Origin: CAZTAK01 sp964611585
GTDB taxonomy: Bacteria; Pseudomonadota; Alphaproteobacteria; SHVP01
Direction of reading: 5' to 3'
Length of the DNA stretch: 64,000 nt
Assembly (NCBI GenBank): GCA_964611585.1
Contig: CAZTAK010000004.1
Span: forward strand, 8,209-72,208
Of this stretch, positions 7,113 to 16,557 are shown piece by piece (the first letter of the stretch is position 1; every line of letters starts with the position of its first letter). The position numbers and the translations under genes were made by a program. The notes beneath the pieces were generated by a model that worked only from the letters and a program-made list of their open reading frames with translations, did no database searches and had not been told where the DNA came from.

Positions 7113-7939
7113 GGCACCATCGCCATGCGTGCGTTCAGCTTCTCGCGCGTGACCGGCGCGGTCGGCCCCTCGATTTCGCAGTCGAGACTGGCGAGCGCCA
7201 GACCCTGGCGCAAGGCGGTTGCGGCGTTGGCGCCCGCGGTCAGGGCATCGATCGCACCGGCGGCAAAGGCATCGCCCGCGCCGTTGACGTCGCGCACGTT
7301 CGTCGGCGGCGGCGCCTCGAAGCCCGTGAACCCGTCGGCCACCACTGCTGCGCCGACATCGCCGAGCGTAATGAACACCCGCGCCGCGCCTAGGGTCTCT
7401 AGCGCGCGTCCGGCCTCAAGCGCGTCGCCCGGGTCGGCGATGGCGCGGCCCGACAGCACCTCGGCCTCGGCACGATTGGCGAAGACGGCGTATGCGCGAT
7501 CCAGCACCGGCGCGATGCGGGGCGCCTTGGCGACCGAGACGGCGGCGAACATTCTTTGCGAATTTCCATCGGCCCGCGCCATCGCCACGACCGATTCGGC
7601 CGGCAGATTCGCATCCACCAGCCAGAACGGCACGTCGCGCAATTCGTCGGCCAGCAGATTGCAGTGGCGCGCATCGAGCGCCTCGTAAATGTGCATGTCG
7701 GCGAGTCCCGCAATCAGTTCGCCGCTCAAATCGAGAAAGGCGGTGTAGCCGGCGCTGGCATAATCGGCCGTGCGCAGGATGAAGTAGGTGTCGATGCCCT
7801 CGTCTTCGAGAAATTCCAGAATCCTCGCCCCGTCGCCGTCCTTTCCGACCGCGCCCGCCATGCGCACCCGGGCCCCGAGCCGCGCCAGCTGGACCGCGAT
7901 GTTGGCCGCGACCCCGCCCATGGCGCGGCTATTTGTCAC
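7109..7939 (-). CDS. psuK: PfkB-family carbohydrate kinase, pseudouridine kinase
   Basis: A ribokinase-fold enzyme predicted to phosphorylate pseudouridine for PsuG. It shows the family GG-x-x-x-N helix (MGGVAANIAVQLARLGARV) and the C-terminal PfkB signature DVNGAGDAFAAGA with its catalytic aspartate. GTG at 7939 is the first conventional start, but family-like sequence continues upstream in frame to 8017 (ACVGASHRDRIAR, the expected first strand and sugar-binding aspartate) and is cut only by a TAG at 8018-8020. Either a non-standard start is used, the N-terminus is damaged, or the consensus has an error. The gene overlaps psuG and diverges from the amidase gene. Confidence 0.85.
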   Translation of the reverse strand: MTNSRAMGGVAANIAVQLARLGARVRMAGAVGKDGDGARILEFLEDEGIDTYFILRTADYASAGYTAFLDLSGELIAGLADMHIYEALDARHCNLLADELRDVPFWLVDANLPAESVVAMARADGNSQRMFAAVSVAKAPRIAPVLDRAYAVFANRAEAEVLSGRAIADPGDALEAGRALETLGAARVFITLGDVGAAVVADGFTGFEAPPPTNVRDVNGAGDAFAAGAIDALTAGANAATALRQGLALASLDCEIEGPTAPVTREKLNARMAMVP

Positions 7940-8136
7940 CGGGTTGGAACTCGCCGGGACATAGGCGCTCTCGCAGCGGGCGATGCGGTCACGGTGACTG
8001 GCGCCGACACAGGCGATCTAGGGGGAATCGAGGGGCAGGGGACTCTCCTTTGGCGGCCATCATCGGCCCATTGGTGCGGGGGTGCAACGGACAAGGGTTC
8101 CGTCTAATGTTGGCGCGGACAACAAAGGGAATACGC

Positions 8137-9567
8137 GTGGCTACTTTTCCGGAATACGAAGACTTGGACGCACTCGGGCTCGGCGAACTGATCGACGAGG
8201 GAGAGGTCAGCGCCGCCGAAGTGATGGAGGCGGCAATCGAGCGCATGGAGGCGCTCAATCCGAAACTCAACGTGATGGTCGAACCGCTCTACGACCAGGC
8301 TCGCGCCGCCGCCAAATCCTCAGCCCCGGGGCCCTTGCAGGGCGTCCCCTACCTGATGAAGAACCTGGGGCTGATGATGGAGGGGGTGCGCTGCACCCAG
8401 GGCAGCCGCCTGTTTGCCGACTTCCGCTCCGATCACGATTCCGATTTCGTGCGCCGCCTGCGCGCTGCCGGGCTTAACATCTTCGGTACCACCAATTCGC
8501 CCGAGTTCGGACTCAACTCCACCACCGAACCGGCCGCCCACGGGGTCACCCGCAACCCCTGGAATCTGGACTTCTCGCCGGGCGGGTCTTCGGGCGGCGC
8601 GGCGGCGGCGGTGGCGGCCGGCATCGTTCCGGCGGCGCATGGCTCAGACGGTGGCGGTTCGATCCGGATTCCGAGTTCCAACTGCGGCCTCATCGGCCTC
8701 AAAGTCAGCCGCGGCCGGACGCCCTCGGGCCCCGACGTCGGCGAGGGCTGGGCCGGGCTTTCCAACGAACACGCGCTGACCCGCACGGTCCGGGATTCGG
8801 CGGCGCTGCTGGATGCCGTGCACGGGCCCGCGCCGGGCGATCCCTATTTTGCCAAGCCGCCGGCGCGCACCTTCCTCGACGAAGTCGGCAGCAACCCGGG
8901 CAAGCTCCGCATCGGGCTGATGACGGCGCCGCCCGACGGGCGCGGCGTCGGTTCCGAATGCGTCGCCGCCGCCGAGTACGCCGCCAAACTGTGCGAGGAC
9001 CTCGGCCACAAGGTGGAGATCGCCGCGCCTGAATTCGACATCGAGGCCATGTTCGAGGCGATGCGCGTGGTCATCGCCGGCAACGTGCGCCGCGACGTGG
9101 AACTCGGCCTCAAAGCGCTCGGGCGCGGTTTCGAGGAAGGCGATACCGAAAAGATCAGCCAGGTGTGGGGCGAGGAGGGACTCAAATACACGGCCCGCGA
9201 TTTTGCCGACGCGCTGTGGACGATTCACAGCATCGGGCGCGCCTTCGGCGCCTTCTTCTCGCGCCATTCGGTGCTGCTGACGCCGACGCTCGGCAAGGTG
9301 CCGCTGAAACTCGGCGCGCGGCCGATGGACGGCGGCGATCTCGACGCCTACTACGCCTTTCAGGGGCAGGTGATCCCCTTTACCGCGCCCTTCAACGTGG
9401 CCGGCGCGCCAGCAATCTCGTTGCCGTTGGGCGCAACCGCCGACGGTATGCCGATCGGCGTTCAGTTCGGCGCCGCCTCGGGCTCGGAAGCGGTCTTGCT
9501 GCGGCTCGCGAGCCAGCTCGAAGAAGCAGCCCCGTGGGAAGACAAACGGCCGCAGGGGTTGGGGTAG
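8137..9567 (+). CDS. Amidase signature family enzyme
   Basis: A 476-residue hydrolase with the Ser-cisSer-Lys triad of the amidase family: lysine in LMKNLG, the cis-serine in GSDGGGSIR and the nucleophile region in SPGGSSGGAAAAVAAG. Such enzymes cleave amides such as acylamides or carbamoyl compounds; GatA of the tRNA amidotransferase is a relative, but no gatB or gatC lies nearby, so a catabolic amidase is more likely. The GTG at 8137 is chosen because AGGGA lies six bases upstream and the protein then begins ATFPEYEDLDALG; ATG at 8107 is an alternative. It is transcribed away from psuK-psuG. Confidence 0.88.
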   Translation: MATFPEYEDLDALGLGELIDEGEVSAAEVMEAAIERMEALNPKLNVMVEPLYDQARAAAKSSAPGPLQGVPYLMKNLGLMMEGVRCTQGSRLFADFRSDHDSDFVRRLRAAGLNIFGTTNSPEFGLNSTTEPAAHGVTRNPWNLDFSPGGSSGGAAAAVAAGIVPAAHGSDGGGSIRIPSSNCGLIGLKVSRGRTPSGPDVGEGWAGLSNEHALTRTVRDSAALLDAVHGPAPGDPYFAKPPARTFLDEVGSNPGKLRIGLMTAPPDGRGVGSECVAAAEYAAKLCEDLGHKVEIAAPEFDIEAMFEAMRVVIAGNVRRDVELGLKALGRGFEEGDTEKISQVWGEEGLKYTARDFADALWTIHSIGRAFGAFFSRHSVLLTPTLGKVPLKLGARPMDGGDLDAYYAFQGQVIPFTAPFNVAGAPAISLPLGATADGMPIGVQFGAASGSEAVLLRLASQLEEAAPWEDKRPQGLG

Positions 9568-9633
9568 GGTGGCGGAACCGCGTGCCGTCGCACCGCGGGC
9601 GTGTTCCAAAATTCGGCTTTGTGAGTTTGTGAC

Positions 9634-10620
9634 CTAACCCACTTCCCGCAACTCTCCCTCCCCAAACCTTCCCCGGTCGTGCGGGCGCATGTAGTCAAGC
9701 GCCGGGCCTTTCGGCACGATGCCCAAGGGGTTGAGCGAGCGGTGCGAATGATAATAGTGCCATTTGATGTGGTGCATGTTGACGGATCCGGCGACGCCCG
9801 GCGTCTGAAAAAGCTCGCGCAGGTAGTTCGAGAGGTTTTCGTAGTCCTCGATGCGGCGCCGGTTGCACTTGAAGTGCCCGTGATAGACCGCGTCGAACCG
9901 CACCAGCGTCGGGAACGCGCGCCAGTCGGCCTCGGTCTGGCGTGAACCGGCGAGCCAGCGCCGGCGCGACAGAATCTCCTCCATCCAGTCGAGCGTCGCG
10001 AACAGGTCGTCGAAGGCGCGTTCGTAGGCTCCTTGGGTGCCGGCGAAGCCGCAGCGATAGATGCCGTTGTTGAGAGTCTCGTACACGCGTGCATTTATCG
10101 CGTCGATTTCCGCGCGCAGATCCTCGGGATAGAAGTCGAGGCTCGCGTCGCCCCATTCATCGAATACGCCGTTGAGCATTCTGATGATCTCGGAGAATTC
10201 ATTGTTGACGATGCGCGCCGTCTTTTTTTCCCACAGCACCGGCACCGTGACCCGCCCGGTGTAATCGGCGTGCGAGGCGGCATAGATCTCGCGCAAATAT
10301 TTCGCCCCCATTATCGGGTCCGGCGCCGCGCCGTCGCGATCCGAAAAATGCCAGCCCTCGCCGGTCATGTGCCAGTCCACCACCGACACCGAGATCGCAT
10401 CTTCGAGTTTTTTCAGCGTGCGCATGATCAGCGTCCGGTGCGCCCACGGGCAGGCATAGCTGACATAGAGATGATAGCGCCCGGGCTCGGCCTTGTACGC
10501 GCTCGATCCGTTGGCGCTGACGCGCTCGCGGATCGCCGACGCGCGCCGCTGGAACGATCCGTCGCCCGAGCGCGGAATGCCGGCCTCGTCCGTCCACTTT
10601 CCTTCGACCAGCATGCCCAT
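9634..10620 (-). CDS. yqjG: Glutathionyl-hydroquinone reductase (YqjG/xi-class GST)
   Basis: A 328-residue glutathione transferase of the xi class, which reduces glutathionyl-hydroquinones through a catalytic cysteine. The active-site motif YVSYACPWAHRTLIMR contains the expected C-P-W-A, and family regions GWHFSD, YTGRVTVPVLW and NNEFSEIIRMLN follow, with the C-terminal helical domain ending in YYHSHRSLNPLGIVP. Length matches the family. The gene is alone on its strand, with only a possible 20-codon ORF upstream. Detoxification of quinone adducts is the likely role. Confidence 0.93.
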   Translation of the reverse strand: MGMLVEGKWTDEAGIPRSGDGSFQRRASAIRERVSANGSSAYKAEPGRYHLYVSYACPWAHRTLIMRTLKKLEDAISVSVVDWHMTGEGWHFSDRDGAAPDPIMGAKYLREIYAASHADYTGRVTVPVLWEKKTARIVNNEFSEIIRMLNGVFDEWGDASLDFYPEDLRAEIDAINARVYETLNNGIYRCGFAGTQGAYERAFDDLFATLDWMEEILSRRRWLAGSRQTEADWRAFPTLVRFDAVYHGHFKCNRRRIEDYENLSNYLRELFQTPGVAGSVNMHHIKWHYYHSHRSLNPLGIVPKGPALDYMRPHDRGRFGEGELREVG

Positions 10621-11019
10621 GAATTGCTCCCGTATCTGAAAGAAATGCCCGGCCTAGGCGGCGGGTGCGGCTTCGTACAGCGCCGCCAGAACAAAGACGA
10701 CGATCGAAACAGCCATTTCCACGGCGTTGCTCCGTGTCCTGTGAAAAGGGGCTCAAGCGTCATTTTGCGTGGATCCGGGCGAGCGCGGGCTGACCTGCGT
10801 GAAGGGCGCGTCTTGCGTTTGCCGCCGCCGCCGTGCTATGGGCGGGACATGAAGCGCGTGGCGGCACTGCGACGACGATAACGAACCTGCGCCGGGCCTT
10901 TGCGCCCCGGCCGCAATGGGTCGCGCGTGTCTGCGCCTGCGGCCCGGACCTTTTCCAAAATTCTTTCACACCGGATGCGGGTTCCCTGATCCCGATCCGC
11001 CCTTTGCCGGAGCCACGGC
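10621..11019. other. Intergenic region, no confident gene
   Basis: These 399 bases separate yqjG (minus) from the GNAT gene (plus). The only candidate is a 20-codon minus-strand ORF at 10716-10654 (MAVSIVVFVLAALYEAAPAA), hydrophobic and membrane-like but without a well-placed ribosome site. The stretch 10840-11019 is the probable leader of the acetyltransferase gene. No repeat or terminator was recognised. Confidence 0.4.
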
Positions 11020-11514
11020 ATGTTTGATATCGTCGCCGAACGGCCGCACGACGCGGCCCCCCGTGAACAACTGCTCGACCTCGTGTTCGGACCCGCGCGC
11101 ATGCAGCGCACCGTCTACCGCCTGCGCGATGGCGTCGCGCCGGTGCGCGCCCTGTCGTTGGTGGCCTTGTTCGATGGCGCATTTCAAGGCAGCCTGCGGT
11201 TCTGGCCGGTCCGGGTTGCGGGGGCGGCCGCGCCCCTGCTGCTGGGCCCACTCGCCGTCGATCCGGCGCGCCGCGGTCAGGCGATTGGCGTCGCCCTGGT
11301 TCGGCGCGGTCTGCGCGAGGTGGCGCGGTGCGGCCACGACCTCGTTTTGGTAGTGGGCGAGCCGCATTATTACGCGCGCTTCGGCTTCGAGCCGGCGCCG
11401 CCGTTCGGGCTCAGCCTGCCGGGGCCGGTGGACGAAACCCGGTTTCAGGTTCTGGTGCTGGATCAGTCGATCCGCGGTTCCGTCGGTGGCGGTGTGACCC
11501 GCGCCGCCACGTGA
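11020..11514 (+). CDS. GNAT-family N-acetyltransferase
   Basis: A 164-residue acetyltransferase of the YhbS-like GNAT subgroup. The acetyl-CoA binding helix follows the strand LLLGPLAVDPARRGQAIGVALVRRGL (the R/Q-x-x-G-x-A/I loop), and the late segment VVGEPHYYARFGFEPAP matches the conserved Y-x-R-F-GF of this group. The acceptor is unknown. It converges on the BatA/DUF4159 operon, with a palindromic repeat between the two stop codons. Confidence 0.85.
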   Translation: MFDIVAERPHDAAPREQLLDLVFGPARMQRTVYRLRDGVAPVRALSLVALFDGAFQGSLRFWPVRVAGAAAPLLLGPLAVDPARRGQAIGVALVRRGLREVARCGHDLVLVVGEPHYYARFGFEPAPPFGLSLPGPVDETRFQVLVLDQSIRGSVGGGVTRAAT

Positions 11515-11520
11515 GCCCTG

Positions 11521-11656
11521 GAGCAGCATCCGATCAGGTGGAATCGCCTTGGGCAATTTCTGATCGGATAAAGCTGCTCTAACTTCGAAAAAAGTAGAGC
11601 AATTTTTCGCGAAGGGTTTGAACCGCGCCGGTTTAATCCCTGCGGATATTGCTCTA
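11521..11656. repeat. REP-like double palindrome, copy 2
   Basis: Two inverted repeats fill the space between the converging GNAT gene and the amidotransferase-like gene. The first has arms GAGCAGC (11521-11527) and GCTGCTC (11573-11579) with inner CCGATCAG/CTGATCGG and a GGTGGAATCGCC core. The second has arms TAGAGCAAT (11595-11603) and ATTGCTCTA (11648-11656) with TTTTTCGCGAAGGG just inside. Position between convergent stops suggests it may also end transcription from both sides. Related to the copy at 3574-3675. Confidence 0.65.
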
Positions 11657-13735
11657 GCGCCCCTCGCGGGTCCAGGCCAGCATCAGTCCGCCGACCAGCA
11701 GAACCAGTAGTGCCCAAGGCGGCAGCAGCGAGACCTGGCGCACGCCGGTGACGAAATAGCTTTCGTTGGCCTGCAGCCCGATCCAGCCGCGGCCGCGCGC
11801 AGGCCGGCCGGGACGCACCCGGCGCAGGTCCGGCGTCCCGGTTTCGGAAAGCCAGACCACGCCGCCACCGGTGGCCTCGGCCAGGGGCGCCAGAATTTCC
11901 GCACTCGCGCGAACGTCGGCGAACTCGCGCGGGTTGACGGCGCCGACGGCGACCACAGTGGTATGGGTGCCGTCGCTCAGCCGGTAAAGGCCCGGGTCTT
12001 CGGTCGCCACCGAGGCAGCGGCGCGGCCGCCACCGGCATCGCTCAAGCTCAGCACGCGCATGCTTCCGTCCGGGCCGGTCAGAGTGACCGGCGGACCGTC
12101 CGCGCTCAAACTGCGGCGCTCGATATTGATGCGGTTGCCCGCCGCGAGGGCGCGTAGTTCCTCTTCCTCGAGATCGGGCTCCTTCATCAGCCAGTGGGCG
12201 AGGCGGCGCAGCAATTCCGCCTGCGGCCCGCCCCCCTCGTAGTTGCGCGCCCACAGCCAGGCGTGGTCGGACAACAACTGCGCGACCCGGCCCTCTCCTG
12301 TGCGGCTGAGCACCAGAAGCGGCTGGCCCTCGACGCCGCTCAGCACCGCCGTGCCCCCGGTCTGGCGCGATTCGACCATGCGGAACCAGCGTCCCCATTC
12401 GGGCTCGCCGCCGTCTGCGCCCGCGCCCTCCAGTTCAGCCGTGACCGGATGACGCGCGCCCACCTCGGTGACGGCCGGCTTGAATCCCTGTTCAAAAAGA
12501 GTGCCCGTGGGTTGCGCCGGCAGGACCAGGCCGAGCGGCGTGCGGTAGAGGCTTAACCGGGTCGCAAACTCCGGACCCGCCGCCGCCAGGAGGGCGCCGC
12601 CGTTCTCGACGTAGGCGGCAATGTTCTCGACATAGATCGGCAACAGGACGCCGCGCCGCCGGTAGCGGTCGAAAATAATAAGATCGAATTCATCGAGCTT
12701 GATTTCGAACAGCTCGCGCGTCGGGAACGCAATCAAGGACAATTCCTGCACCGGCGTCCCGTCCTGTTTTTCGGGCGGGCGCAGGATCGTGAAATGAACC
12801 AGATCGACCGCCGGGTCCGCCTTGAGCAGATTGCGCCAGGTCCGCTCGCCCGCGTGCGGCTCACCCGAGACCAGCAAGACCCGCAGCCGGTCGCGCACGC
12901 CGGTCATGCTGAGGGCGGCGCGGTTGTTCTGCATCGTCAGCTCTTGTGCGCCCGCCTCGACGGCCAGTTCGACCACCGTCCGCCCGCCGTGTTCCAGGGT
13001 GAACGGGATGCGCGTCTCGTCGCCGACAAAGACGGTATGCCGTTCGATGGGTCCGCCGTCCTGACGCAACGTGATTACCGCGGGGCGCCGCGTATCCTCG
13101 CCGCTTGGGGCGCCGGCCTCGGTGACGCGCAGGCGCACTTCGAGTTCGCTGCCGATGATGCCGTAGCTCGGCGCCTGCTCGATCACCAGGCGGCGGTCGC
13201 CGGCGCGGGGATCGCCGGTCAGCAGCACATGGAGCGGCGCCGGTAGTGGCGGGTCGGTGGCGTCGGCGGCGTCGTGGATCTGGCCATCTGTGATAAGCAC
13301 CGCACCCGCGATCTGATCGCGTGGCACGTCCGAAAACGCCTGCGCCAGCGCCGCCATCAATTCGGTGCCGGCATCCTCGCGCGCATCGGCGCGGGCCGCC
13401 TCGACCATTCGCACCTCGAGATCGGGATAACGCGCGAGGCGCTGCTTGAGTTCTTCGAGCGCAGCGTCGGCGGCGGCGGTGCGATCGCCGATGCCCTGGC
13501 TCGGGCTGCGGTCGAGGACGATCACGGCGATATCGTCGCGGCTCTCGCGTTCCTCGGCGATCAGGGTCGGGCCCGTCAACGCCAACAGCAGGACCGCGAG
13601 CACGCCGCCACGCCAAAGCACGCCCTTCGCCTTGCGCCACACCGAGAACGCGAACAGCGCCGCGGTGGCGGCCGCCAGCAGCAACAGAAGCGGCCCCGGC
13701 ACGAGAAACGAAAAGGCGATCGAATCGAAGGCCAC
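11654..13735 (-). CDS. Membrane protein with glutamine-amidotransferase-like fold
   Basis: A 693-residue inner-membrane protein. Two N-terminal helices (about residues 9-30 and 40-60) precede a von-Willebrand-like segment (AVIVLDRSPSQGI, then AGAVLITDGQIHDA), then a class I glutamine-amidotransferase-like domain from about residue 290 (LRVLLVSGEPHAGERTWRNLL, FDLIIFDRY, YVENGGALLAAAG). A membrane helix near the C-terminus ends in LAWTREGR. Proteins of this kind sit with MoxR, DUF58 and BatA-like proteins in a conserved cluster of unknown precise role, possibly envelope protein maturation. GTG at 13735 starts two bases past the stop of the upstream gene. The VWA metal site looks degenerate. Confidence 0.8.
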   Translation of the reverse strand: MAFDSIAFSFLVPGPLLLLLAAATAALFAFSVWRKAKGVLWRGGVLAVLLLALTGPTLIAEERESRDDIAVIVLDRSPSQGIGDRTAAADAALEELKQRLARYPDLEVRMVEAARADAREDAGTELMAALAQAFSDVPRDQIAGAVLITDGQIHDAADATDPPLPAPLHVLLTGDPRAGDRRLVIEQAPSYGIIGSELEVRLRVTEAGAPSGEDTRRPAVITLRQDGGPIERHTVFVGDETRIPFTLEHGGRTVVELAVEAGAQELTMQNNRAALSMTGVRDRLRVLLVSGEPHAGERTWRNLLKADPAVDLVHFTILRPPEKQDGTPVQELSLIAFPTRELFEIKLDEFDLIIFDRYRRRGVLLPIYVENIAAYVENGGALLAAAGPEFATRLSLYRTPLGLVLPAQPTGTLFEQGFKPAVTEVGARHPVTAELEGAGADGGEPEWGRWFRMVESRQTGGTAVLSGVEGQPLLVLSRTGEGRVAQLLSDHAWLWARNYEGGGPQAELLRRLAHWLMKEPDLEEEELRALAAGNRINIERRSLSADGPPVTLTGPDGSMRVLSLSDAGGGRAAASVATEDPGLYRLSDGTHTTVVAVGAVNPREFADVRASAEILAPLAEATGGGVVWLSETGTPDLRRVRPGRPARGRGWIGLQANESYFVTGVRQVSLLPPWALLVLLVGGLMLAWTREGR

Positions 13736-13737
13736 GG

Positions 13738-16512
13738 CTACTGCCCCAAACGTTCGAGAATGGCCGGGATGTGCACCTGATCGGCTTTGTAGTTACCGGT
13801 AAAGGCGTACATCACCAGGTTGATGCCGAACCGGAACGCCATTTCGCGCTGCGCGGCGCCGCCCGGCACCACTGCCGCCAGCGCACGCCCCGACCCGTCG
13901 ATTGCCCACGCGCTTGCCCAGTCGTTGCTGCCGATGATGATCGAGGACACCCCGTCGTTGCTGCCGCCGGCGTGGCGCTCGACCCAGACGGTGCCGCCGC
14001 TCCAGCGGCCGGGAAAATCGCGCAACAGATAGAACGTCTTGGTAAGTACGTGATCGTCCGGCACCGGCGCCAGCGGCGGAATGTCGAGGCCCGCAAGAAT
14101 TCCTTGCAGGCGTTGCGCGCCCGGGCCATTGACCGAGGTCGTTCGGCGGAAGGAATTGGGGCTGGTTTCGGCGTACTGCTGGTCGCGGGTGTCGAACACG
14201 ATGGTGCCGCCGGATTTCATGAACGTGTCGATCTTCGCCAGCGCCTCGGGCGACAGGTCCCTTTGGTCCGGTTCGATCGGCCAGTACAGCAGGGCAAAGA
14301 ACGCCAGTTCGTCGGACTCGATATTGACCGCCATCGGCGCCGCCGGTTCGATGGCCGTGCGCACCGTCAAAATCTGGCTAAGTCCGGTGAGGCCGGCGCG
14401 GCTCATTTCGTCGAGCGCGCTATTTCCGGTGACGACATAGGCCAGCCGCGTTTCCAGCGTTGCCGCCAAAGCAAAGCTATCGTCACCCTGGGCGCCGGCT
14501 TGCGCGTCTGCGGGCCGCGGCGCAAAGGCGAGCAAAACGGTGCTCATCGCAAAGACCGATGTCACCGCCGCCACCCGCCGCAATTGCCCGCCGAGCGCCA
14601 GTCCGGCCAGGGTGTCGATCACCAAAACAATCAGCGCCGCCACCAGCATCCACGGCAGCAGATCGATTTCGGCGCTTTGGCCGTAGGAGTCCTGGCGCAG
14701 TGCCGCGGTCAGGTCGCCAATTGCGACCGGCGGCGTGATCCCCGCCGACAGGTTGAGCGCGCGGCGCGCTTCATTGCTGCCGTAGAACCCGGGGGCATGG
14801 CCGGGTCCGACGGCCGAGTCCTCGAATATTTCGGGTCGTGCCGGCTCGGCCCCGGCGCCGGGCGCGCCCAGACGCCCGAATCCGTCGAGCAGCGACAACG
14901 GCGGCAGCGGTACGGCCGAGCGTTCGCCCGAGATTCCCTGGCTCAAGGCCACCACACGCTGCAACATCTCGACGAACAGCCCCGACAGCGGCAGGCTCGA
15001 CCACTGCGGTGTCGCCGTCACATGGAACAGCACCAGCCAGCCCTTGCCGCGCGGCTCCGCCGTTACCAGCGGTGTTCCGTCCGCGAGCCGGGCCCAGGTG
15101 CGGTCGCTGAGGTCGAGGCTCGGCTCGGCCAGCACCTGCCGCAAAACCCGGACATCGTCGGGAATCGCCAGCCCGAAGAACGGGCCGTCTTCCGCGAAGG
15201 CGCCAAGACGCGCCGGCGTTGTCCAGGTCAGCGCCCCGCCGAGGCCCCGCGTCCCGCTCCTCAGCGGAACCGGCAGCAGGGAGCCGTCGCTTTCGGCCAG
15301 CTTGGGTCCGGCAAACCGCACCAGAATCCCGCCGCCGTCGAGCCAGCGGTCCAGTTGCGTACGGTCCGGCACCACCACCTGGCCCACGTCCGCAAGGATA
15401 AGGACCGTGAGGCCCAGTTCCATCAGGTTGGCCAGGGCGCCCGCGTGAATTTCGGCGGTCGGGTCGAGCGCCCGGCCGAGGTAGTAGGTATCCGACAACA
15501 GCGGCTGGGCGTATTCGAGGGCGCCGCCCGACACCAGCCCGACCGGGCGGCGGCGCCAGCGCTCGTCGAGCAGAACGACGGCACCGGCGGTCGATTCGCC
15601 GTCGAGTTCGAGGCGCACGATCTGGTTGCGCGCTTCCGCCGGCAGGTCGAATTGGGCAGAGCCGGTGCGGGCGCCCGCCGCAAACGCGACCGGCGCCACG
15701 GCGATCACCTGGCCCGATTCGGTCACCGCGCGCACCCGGATCTCGCCCTCTCCGGCTGGCGCGGCCGGGGCCTGAACTTCGAGAACGAGAATCGAGCCGG
15801 CCGTTTCGGGCGGCGCCAGAAGGCGCGCCAGATCGGCGTCCGGTTCGCGCACCACGGCCGCCGGGCCGAACCGGATCAGGAGGCGGGCCAGTTCGTCGGC
15901 CTCGCCCGTGCGGTCCTCGGCACTGACCCCGTCGCTCAGCCAAACCGATTCGATCGGCAGGGGCAAATCACCATCCTTCAGTGCGCGTACCGCACCGGCG
16001 CGGTCAACGGGCCAGGGCTTGGGCTCCAGTCCGTCGATCAAGCGGCGTGCCGCGGCGGCGGGCATCAGGCCCGATACGGCGAGGGGGCTTCCGTCGGCAG
16101 GCGGCGCCGTTGTCAAAACCGCGACCGGCCGGTTGCCCCGTTCGGCCTGGTCGATCATGTCGGCAAGGGCGCGCGTGCGGGCGGGCCAATTCGCCGCCGC
16201 CGCCCAGCCGTCGTCGGTGACCAGCAGCAGCGGGCCGTCCCCGACCAACCGGGCGCCGGGATTGATCAACGGCTGTGCCAGCGCAACGATAATCAGGGTG
16301 GCCAGAAACAACCGCAGCAGCAACAGCCACCAGGGCGTCCGGGCCGGAGTTTCCTCGCTCGGGCGCAGCCCAAACAGCAGCCGCACCGCCGGGAAGGCGA
16401 TCCGGCGCGGCGCCGGCGGGGTCACCCGCAGCAGCCACCAGATTAGCGGCAGCGCTGCCAGCGCGGTCAGAATCCAGGGCGCGGCAAAGGCCAGCGGCCC
16501 AAAGGTCAGCAT
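13738..16512 (-). CDS. BatA-like membrane protein with C-terminal DUF4159 domain
   Basis: A 924-residue inner-membrane protein. The N-terminal 85 residues match the aerotolerance-regulator (BatA) N-terminal unit: a leading helix, a PPAPRRIAFPA loop and a second helix (WLLLLRLFLATLIIVALAQPLI). A long periplasmic region follows, then two more membrane helices near residues 630-690, and a DUF4159 domain at the end (FFALLYWPIEPDQRDLSPEA, GGTIVFDTRDQQ, DFPGRWSGG). In relatives this domain adopts a glutamine-amidotransferase-like fold. It lies second-last in the MoxR operon. Confidence 0.85.
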   Translation of the reverse strand: MLTFGPLAFAAPWILTALAALPLIWWLLRVTPPAPRRIAFPAVRLLFGLRPSEETPARTPWWLLLLRLFLATLIIVALAQPLINPGARLVGDGPLLLVTDDGWAAAANWPARTRALADMIDQAERGNRPVAVLTTAPPADGSPLAVSGLMPAAAARRLIDGLEPKPWPVDRAGAVRALKDGDLPLPIESVWLSDGVSAEDRTGEADELARLLIRFGPAAVVREPDADLARLLAPPETAGSILVLEVQAPAAPAGEGEIRVRAVTESGQVIAVAPVAFAAGARTGSAQFDLPAEARNQIVRLELDGESTAGAVVLLDERWRRRPVGLVSGGALEYAQPLLSDTYYLGRALDPTAEIHAGALANLMELGLTVLILADVGQVVVPDRTQLDRWLDGGGILVRFAGPKLAESDGSLLPVPLRSGTRGLGGALTWTTPARLGAFAEDGPFFGLAIPDDVRVLRQVLAEPSLDLSDRTWARLADGTPLVTAEPRGKGWLVLFHVTATPQWSSLPLSGLFVEMLQRVVALSQGISGERSAVPLPPLSLLDGFGRLGAPGAGAEPARPEIFEDSAVGPGHAPGFYGSNEARRALNLSAGITPPVAIGDLTAALRQDSYGQSAEIDLLPWMLVAALIVLVIDTLAGLALGGQLRRVAAVTSVFAMSTVLLAFAPRPADAQAGAQGDDSFALAATLETRLAYVVTGNSALDEMSRAGLTGLSQILTVRTAIEPAAPMAVNIESDELAFFALLYWPIEPDQRDLSPEALAKIDTFMKSGGTIVFDTRDQQYAETSPNSFRRTTSVNGPGAQRLQGILAGLDIPPLAPVPDDHVLTKTFYLLRDFPGRWSGGTVWVERHAGGSNDGVSSIIIGSNDWASAWAIDGSGRALAAVVPGGAAQREMAFRFGINLVMYAFTGNYKADQVHIPAILERLGQ

Positions 16513-16557
16513 GAACGTCGGTTGCCTCGGGGTTGCGGGTGCGCCATCGTCCTGATG

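Noticed and set aside
5751..7688. Plus-strand open frame of 645 codons
   Set aside because: It is the antisense shadow of the lipoprotein, psuG and psuK genes and crosses the N gap; the minus-strand products have clear family motifs.
10654..10716. 20-codon hydrophobic small protein gene upstream of yqjG
   Set aside because: Plausible membrane-like peptide, but the nearest GGAG is 13 bases from the ATG and nothing else supports translation.
10783..10800. Possible fourth copy of the 135-bp repeat (GCGCGGGCTGAC match)
   Set aside because: Identity stops after about 12 bases and no other block of the repeat aligns at the right spacing.
13771..16446. Plus-strand open frame of 891 codons
   Set aside because: Antisense shadow of the BatA/DUF4159 gene in GC-rich DNA; no domain and Arg/His/Gln-rich composition.
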